Positions 57,900-64,000 of a stretch of DNA of 64,000 nt are shown piece by piece. This DNA comes from Aphanomyces cochlioides (lineage: Eukaryota > Oomycota > Saprolegniomycetes > Saprolegniales > Verrucalvaceae): contig JAHQRK010000002.1 of assembly GCA_019828595.1 (NCBI GenBank), positions 3,286,001 through 3,350,000 of the forward strand. Direction: 5' to 3'. Each line of letters starts with the position of its first letter. Within the stretch, counting starts at the first letter, position 1. The position numbers were made by a program, and so were the translations under genes. Below the pieces are notes generated by a model. It was not told the origin of the DNA, searched no databases, and saw nothing but the letters and a program-made list of their open reading frames with translations.

Positions 57900-60609
57900 A
57901 CTTGAGCAAGACGACACTGACAGCCATGATGAAGAAACCTGCAAAGAAGCTGACGGTGAAGACCTTGGGACCGAATTTGAATGCACCAGGGACCAATTCC
58001 TTGACAGCGATGCAGACCAACATGCCAGCGACCATGGCGTACAAAATACCCGTTGTGGTGTCGCTCATACCGCCGGAAATCGTCGCCCATCCGACGAGAG
58101 CGCCAAGGGGTTGTGAAATACCACTCAAACTCGTCCAGAACAACGCTTGCTTGTAGCTCTTGGTGGCATAGTACACAGGGGCGGCGATCGCCACGCCTTC
58201 GGGAAAGTTGTGCAAGATGATACCGATGGCCAAGACAATGCCGCTGCGCAAACCTTGGAGCGACGCGACAAAGAGAGCCAAGCCTTCTGGGAAGTTGTGG
58301 ATGGCAATCGCGATACCAGTCAAGACACCAGCGCGGCCCAATTCAGTTCTACGTTCTTCTTGCGATTCTTCTGTCAACGTATCGTCTTCATTCGTCATCT
58401 CGTTGTACTCCTCAGGACCGGCGATCGGGGTTTTGACAATCAATTCACCTTCTTCAGCAGGAGCACCGATGTCAACATGCTCCGCGACTTGGTTTGCTGC
58501 TAATTGAGCACCAAGACGTTTGGCGTGGAAGTCAAAGACGCGGTGGATGATGAACTCGAGCAAGACGATGATCATGACGCCGCCAAAGAAGCACCCGACG
58601 ACCGCCAAGTAAGCCTTTCCGTGGCACGTCTTGTCGCAAACTGGGGCAGACGCTCCAGGAGGCGCAAGACCTTCTTCGATCAATTCCAAATCGACGGTTC
58701 CTCCCACGGCCAGCGTGTTGTTGAATTTCTCAATCGATTCCAAGAACAAGTCGACTAACGCGATAAAGATCATGACACCCGACGACAAGGCAAACGTGAC
58801 AGCCAATGCTTTGTCCCCGGCCAAGAAATTGAGACGCTTGATCGAAAGCACCAAGACAGACAAGCACGTCGCGAAACCACCCAAGACACTCATGCCCATG
58901 GCGCACCAAATGACAGCCGCTGTCGCTTTATTTGGGTCAACCACGGTTCCATCGTCGATAGGAGCATCATCGTCCGTCTTCATGAGCTGGAACCATGCCA
59001 TCATTGAGTTTTCTTCGTGCTCCATGATGTGGCAATGGGCCAAATATGGGTCGTCCGTCGAGAAACCATAGTCGGTCGGCCCGACCGTGCTGCCTTCAAT
59101 CAAGAATTGGTCGGGCGTGCAGGCCACGTAGCATACTTGCGTAATGCGTTGCGATTTTGGCTCGTTCGGAATGACCACGACATCCTTGAGTCCGTTCTTG
59201 TTGATGGAATTGTCGTCGGGACCGCATTGCGCATTGACCAAGTGCCAGTGGAATGGGTGTGCGTCGTCCGTGGGGTTCTTGAATTGCCACTTTTCCACCT
59301 TGCCGAGCGTGCACATGAGTTTGTTTTGAATTGTCGACACATTGGCAACCATGTGGTGCTGGACAACCATGAGCTGGGTTGGGCAGGCGTTTGGACCTTC
59401 CATCTCGCTGAGTGTGATCGTGCGCAATTTGCCATTCGTCGACTTGTACAAAGCCTGCAAGTCCTTGAAAGCAGTCATATTAGCTGGGATTTCCACTTTG
59501 GTCGTGTTGGCAGAAGCAGCGATGACGCGAATTTGCATGACGCGAGGGTCATACGTGTAGGCGCTGTCTGCCGATGGCGTGTCGGACAAGTCGTACGTCG
59601 TACCAGGGGCGACAGAAGTGAAATCGCAGACCAATTCCATACGCTCCAAAGGGAAGACGACAAATTCAGTGCCGTTGACGGCTTCAGGTTGGCCGACAAA
59701 GCCCGAATCGGTCGCGATCAACTTGCATTGATCGGCAAAGGGGAAGGAAAAGTTGTAGTGGCGCGCATTCGCCATGTTGGCAATACGGAAACGAACTTGA
59801 GCGGCGGGGACTTCCACATATGGCATCACGACACCGTTGACAGTATTGACGGCACCAAAGGCTTCCGAGACCCACTTGGTTCCTTCAGTTTGGCACGTCG
59901 AGACGGAGGAATAGACAAGCGTTCCATCAGGGTAGATGATCTTGTCTTGGATCAAGAGAGGAATGTCGACGAGTTTGCTCAAGTTGTACTTGGCTTCTAG
60001 CTCCTCGTCTTGAATAATGTAGAGTCCGATCAATCCCGACCACATATTGAGGCGAGCGAGGCCAATCGCATGGTCGTGGTACATCTTGGTCGAGCCCGAT
60101 TGCGTGTTGTTGTAGTGAGCAGAGTAGTTTTGACTGCGGTAGATCGAGAAGTGCGGCAATCCATCATATTTGGCAGGATTTTCCAGGCCGTGGATGTGGG
60201 TAATGACTGGTACGCCACAGTTTGGGTAACACGACGACTCTTGGATGAGCAGTGTACTCTCAACGCTCAAGTCAAGCAAGTGCTGGTTGGACGAGATGGC
60301 ATTGATCCAAGTGACATCGATCGGGACATCCTTCTTGACGAGTATCGTCGGGCCTGGCGTTGTGATCTTGCCGCCAACTTTGCCGTAGCCGTACGTCGTG
60401 CCATTGGGCGATCCCGATCCCCAGGCATGGATGGTCTCGCCAATGTTCATTTCAAGGTTGCCGCCTTTGCGTATGTCAATCACATCTGGGATGACCAACG
60501 GCGTTGTGAAAGCCTTCCATTGATCGAAGAGCTTTTCCTTGGATGTGACGGCGTCTTGAGCTTGGGCAGTCGCAAGGACGAGCGTGACGAGACTGAGCGG
60601 ACCAAACAT
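57883..60609 (-). CDS. multicopper oxidase fused to a ZIP metal transporter, copy 3
   Basis: Single exon, 908 aa from the ATG at 60609 (MFGPLSLVTLVLATAQAQ, signal peptide); the frame upstream has only a TTG. All copper motifs are kept: THIHG, YHDHAIG, HPFHWH and HCHIMEHEENSM, followed by the ZIP part with two HNFPEG motifs and a KFGPKVFTVSFFAGFF end. It lies tail-to-tail with copy 2 about 350 bp away, so copies 2 and 3 form an inverted pair and copy 1 lies in the same direction as copy 2. The loop between ZIP helices 3 and 4 again differs (EEGELIVKTPIAGPEEYNEM). Function as for copy 1; specialisation to different metals or conditions is possible but not visible. Confidence 0.93.
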   Translation of the reverse strand: MFGPLSLVTLVLATAQAQDAVTSKEKLFDQWKAFTTPLVIPDVIDIRKGGNLEMNIGETIHAWGSGSPNGTTYGYGKVGGKITTPGPTILVKKDVPIDVTWINAISSNQHLLDLSVESTLLIQESSCYPNCGVPVITHIHGLENPAKYDGLPHFSIYRSQNYSAHYNNTQSGSTKMYHDHAIGLARLNMWSGLIGLYIIQDEELEAKYNLSKLVDIPLLIQDKIIYPDGTLVYSSVSTCQTEGTKWVSEAFGAVNTVNGVVMPYVEVPAAQVRFRIANMANARHYNFSFPFADQCKLIATDSGFVGQPEAVNGTEFVVFPLERMELVCDFTSVAPGTTYDLSDTPSADSAYTYDPRVMQIRVIAASANTTKVEIPANMTAFKDLQALYKSTNGKLRTITLSEMEGPNACPTQLMVVQHHMVANVSTIQNKLMCTLGKVEKWQFKNPTDDAHPFHWHLVNAQCGPDDNSINKNGLKDVVVIPNEPKSQRITQVCYVACTPDQFLIEGSTVGPTDYGFSTDDPYLAHCHIMEHEENSMMAWFQLMKTDDDAPIDDGTVVDPNKATAAVIWCAMGMSVLGGFATCLSVLVLSIKRLNFLAGDKALAVTFALSSGVMIFIALVDLFLESIEKFNNTLAVGGTVDLELIEEGLAPPGASAPVCDKTCHGKAYLAVVGCFFGGVMIIVLLEFIIHRVFDFHAKRLGAQLAANQVAEHVDIGAPAEEGELIVKTPIAGPEEYNEMTNEDDTLTEESQEERRTELGRAGVLTGIAIAIHNFPEGLALFVASLQGLRSGIVLAIGIILHNFPEGVAIAAPVYYATKSYKQALFWTSLSGISQPLGALVGWATISGGMSDTTTGILYAMVAGMLVCIAVKELVPGAFKFGPKVFTVSFFAGFFIMAVSVVLLKFMGSS

Positions 60610-61005
60610 GTAGTTGCTGCACCCTGCGACGTCCTCGGCCAAAGCTAATATGACACTCTATCGAGATAAATATCGAAGGATCGCGGCGCTTCACTCGATC
60701 GCATGGCTGCATGCCTCGGGCCAATCCATGTCTTGCGAAACGGTGCGCCAGTGAAATGTCAACTTCACACATTTGAAATGTCACCACATGCAAATTTAGA
60801 AGCCTAACAATCCGTGTTGTTCCGAAATGTACACCAATCCCAAGCGCATGTTGTCACCAAACGACGCGAGGATGATCTCTTGAGGGAGGAGTCCCCTTCG
60901 TTGAACGAAGGACGTATAAAACCTACTGGATTGCCTGCAAGAGTCGGTTCCGTTTCTTGTGGACACTTGGTCGTCGTGCTGTTTTTTTTCGAGGGATAAG
61001 ATTTG
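60610..61005. other. promoter region of MCO-ZIP 3 and of a small plus-strand frame
   Basis: No gene in this part. GAAATGTCA occurs twice near 60751-60777. A TATAAAA box lies at 60915-60921, just after an inverted TTCGTTGAACGAA at about 60898-60910. Confidence 0.35.
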
Positions 61006-61182
61006 ATGGATGCACCAGACGGCAGACTGGTCAACCTCATGGGTGGAATTTCAATGGACGAGATGAACCACGACAGCATGAGGAGGTACCGCGGAGAAAG
61101 CAACGAACTATGGGATAGGTTGGATGCGTCACATGGCTTTTATAACGTTCCATATCGATACAAAAGGATCGAAAAAATTTAA
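61006..61182 (+). CDS. possible 58-aa small protein
   Basis: ATG at 61006 preceded in frame by a stop; reads MDAPDGRLVNLMGGISMDEM, then SNELWDRLDASHGFYNVPYR and ends ...KRIEKI with TAA. Hydrophilic, natural composition, TATAAAA about 85 bp upstream. The product is not recognised. Too short to be sure. Confidence 0.35.
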   Translation: MDAPDGRLVNLMGGISMDEMNHDSMRRYRGESNELWDRLDASHGFYNVPYRYKRIEKI

Positions 61183-61265
61183 TTTCACACGATTCAAATG
61201 TTTCCATGGCGATCCATCAAAACGGTCAACAAGAAACGGCGGGACAGATTCAAGGAAGATTGGAT

Positions 61266-64000
<2,735 letters not shown>

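Overview
Type of genome. Eukaryotic nuclear DNA, most consistent with an oomycete, probably a Saprolegniales water mould of the Aphanomyces/Saprolegnia kind (inference from gene content; no rRNA or marker is present). Directly visible support: genes are packed on both strands with gaps often under 100 bp; almost every gene is cut by tiny introns of about 38-57 nt with GTACG-like donors and TAG/CAG acceptors (reconstructed here by frame continuity); and the gene set includes basal-body and flagellar components (FOP/CEP43-like, LRRC49-like), a START-like lineage protein and a protein with a CBM1-like tail.

Layout. 1-5 kb: end of an NAT10 acetyltransferase gene, two multi-pass membrane proteins, a START-like gene and a C-rich telomere-like tract. 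5-10 kb: Gep4-type phosphatase, CBM1-tailed secreted protein, small one-TM protein, GPI-anchored kelch/EGF protein. 10-18 kb: a group of centrosome/cilium/division genes (LRRC49, FOP, Spg1) mixed with TMEM70-like and small genes. 18-26 kb: mucin-like TRP/FLC channel-like protein, tandem EamA/DMT transporters, AGC kinase, DUF6817-like protein. 27-39 kb: ribosomal protein eL33, tetraspanin, an unrecognised 1.97-kb spliced gene, DEAD-box helicase, ROK sugar kinase, glutaminyl cyclase, two-RRM protein. 39.4-41.6 kb: a MITE and an intact pogo/Tigger transposon, back to back. 42-46 kb: a protein of about 1321 aa made of repeated membrane modules plus an F-box. 46.5-49.3 kb: EndoG-type nuclease and an augmin HAUS4-like gene. 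50.7-60.6 kb: three intronless paralogues, each a complete multicopper oxidase fused to a complete ZIP metal transporter. 61.3-64 kb: 3' part of GCN2.

Most notable points. (1) The MCO-ZIP fusions have all copper ligands and both ZIP metal-site motifs, and suggest a single-chain 'oxidise and import' metal system, like Fet3/Ftr1 in logic but built on ZIP. (2) A palindrome, TATCCGGATA, sits about 20-80 bp upstream of many start codons in either orientation, a candidate promoter element; a second gene set carries CCAAT boxes instead. (3) The membrane-repeat/F-box protein is an unusual architecture. Gene models were assembled by hand; weak ones are marked with low confidence.
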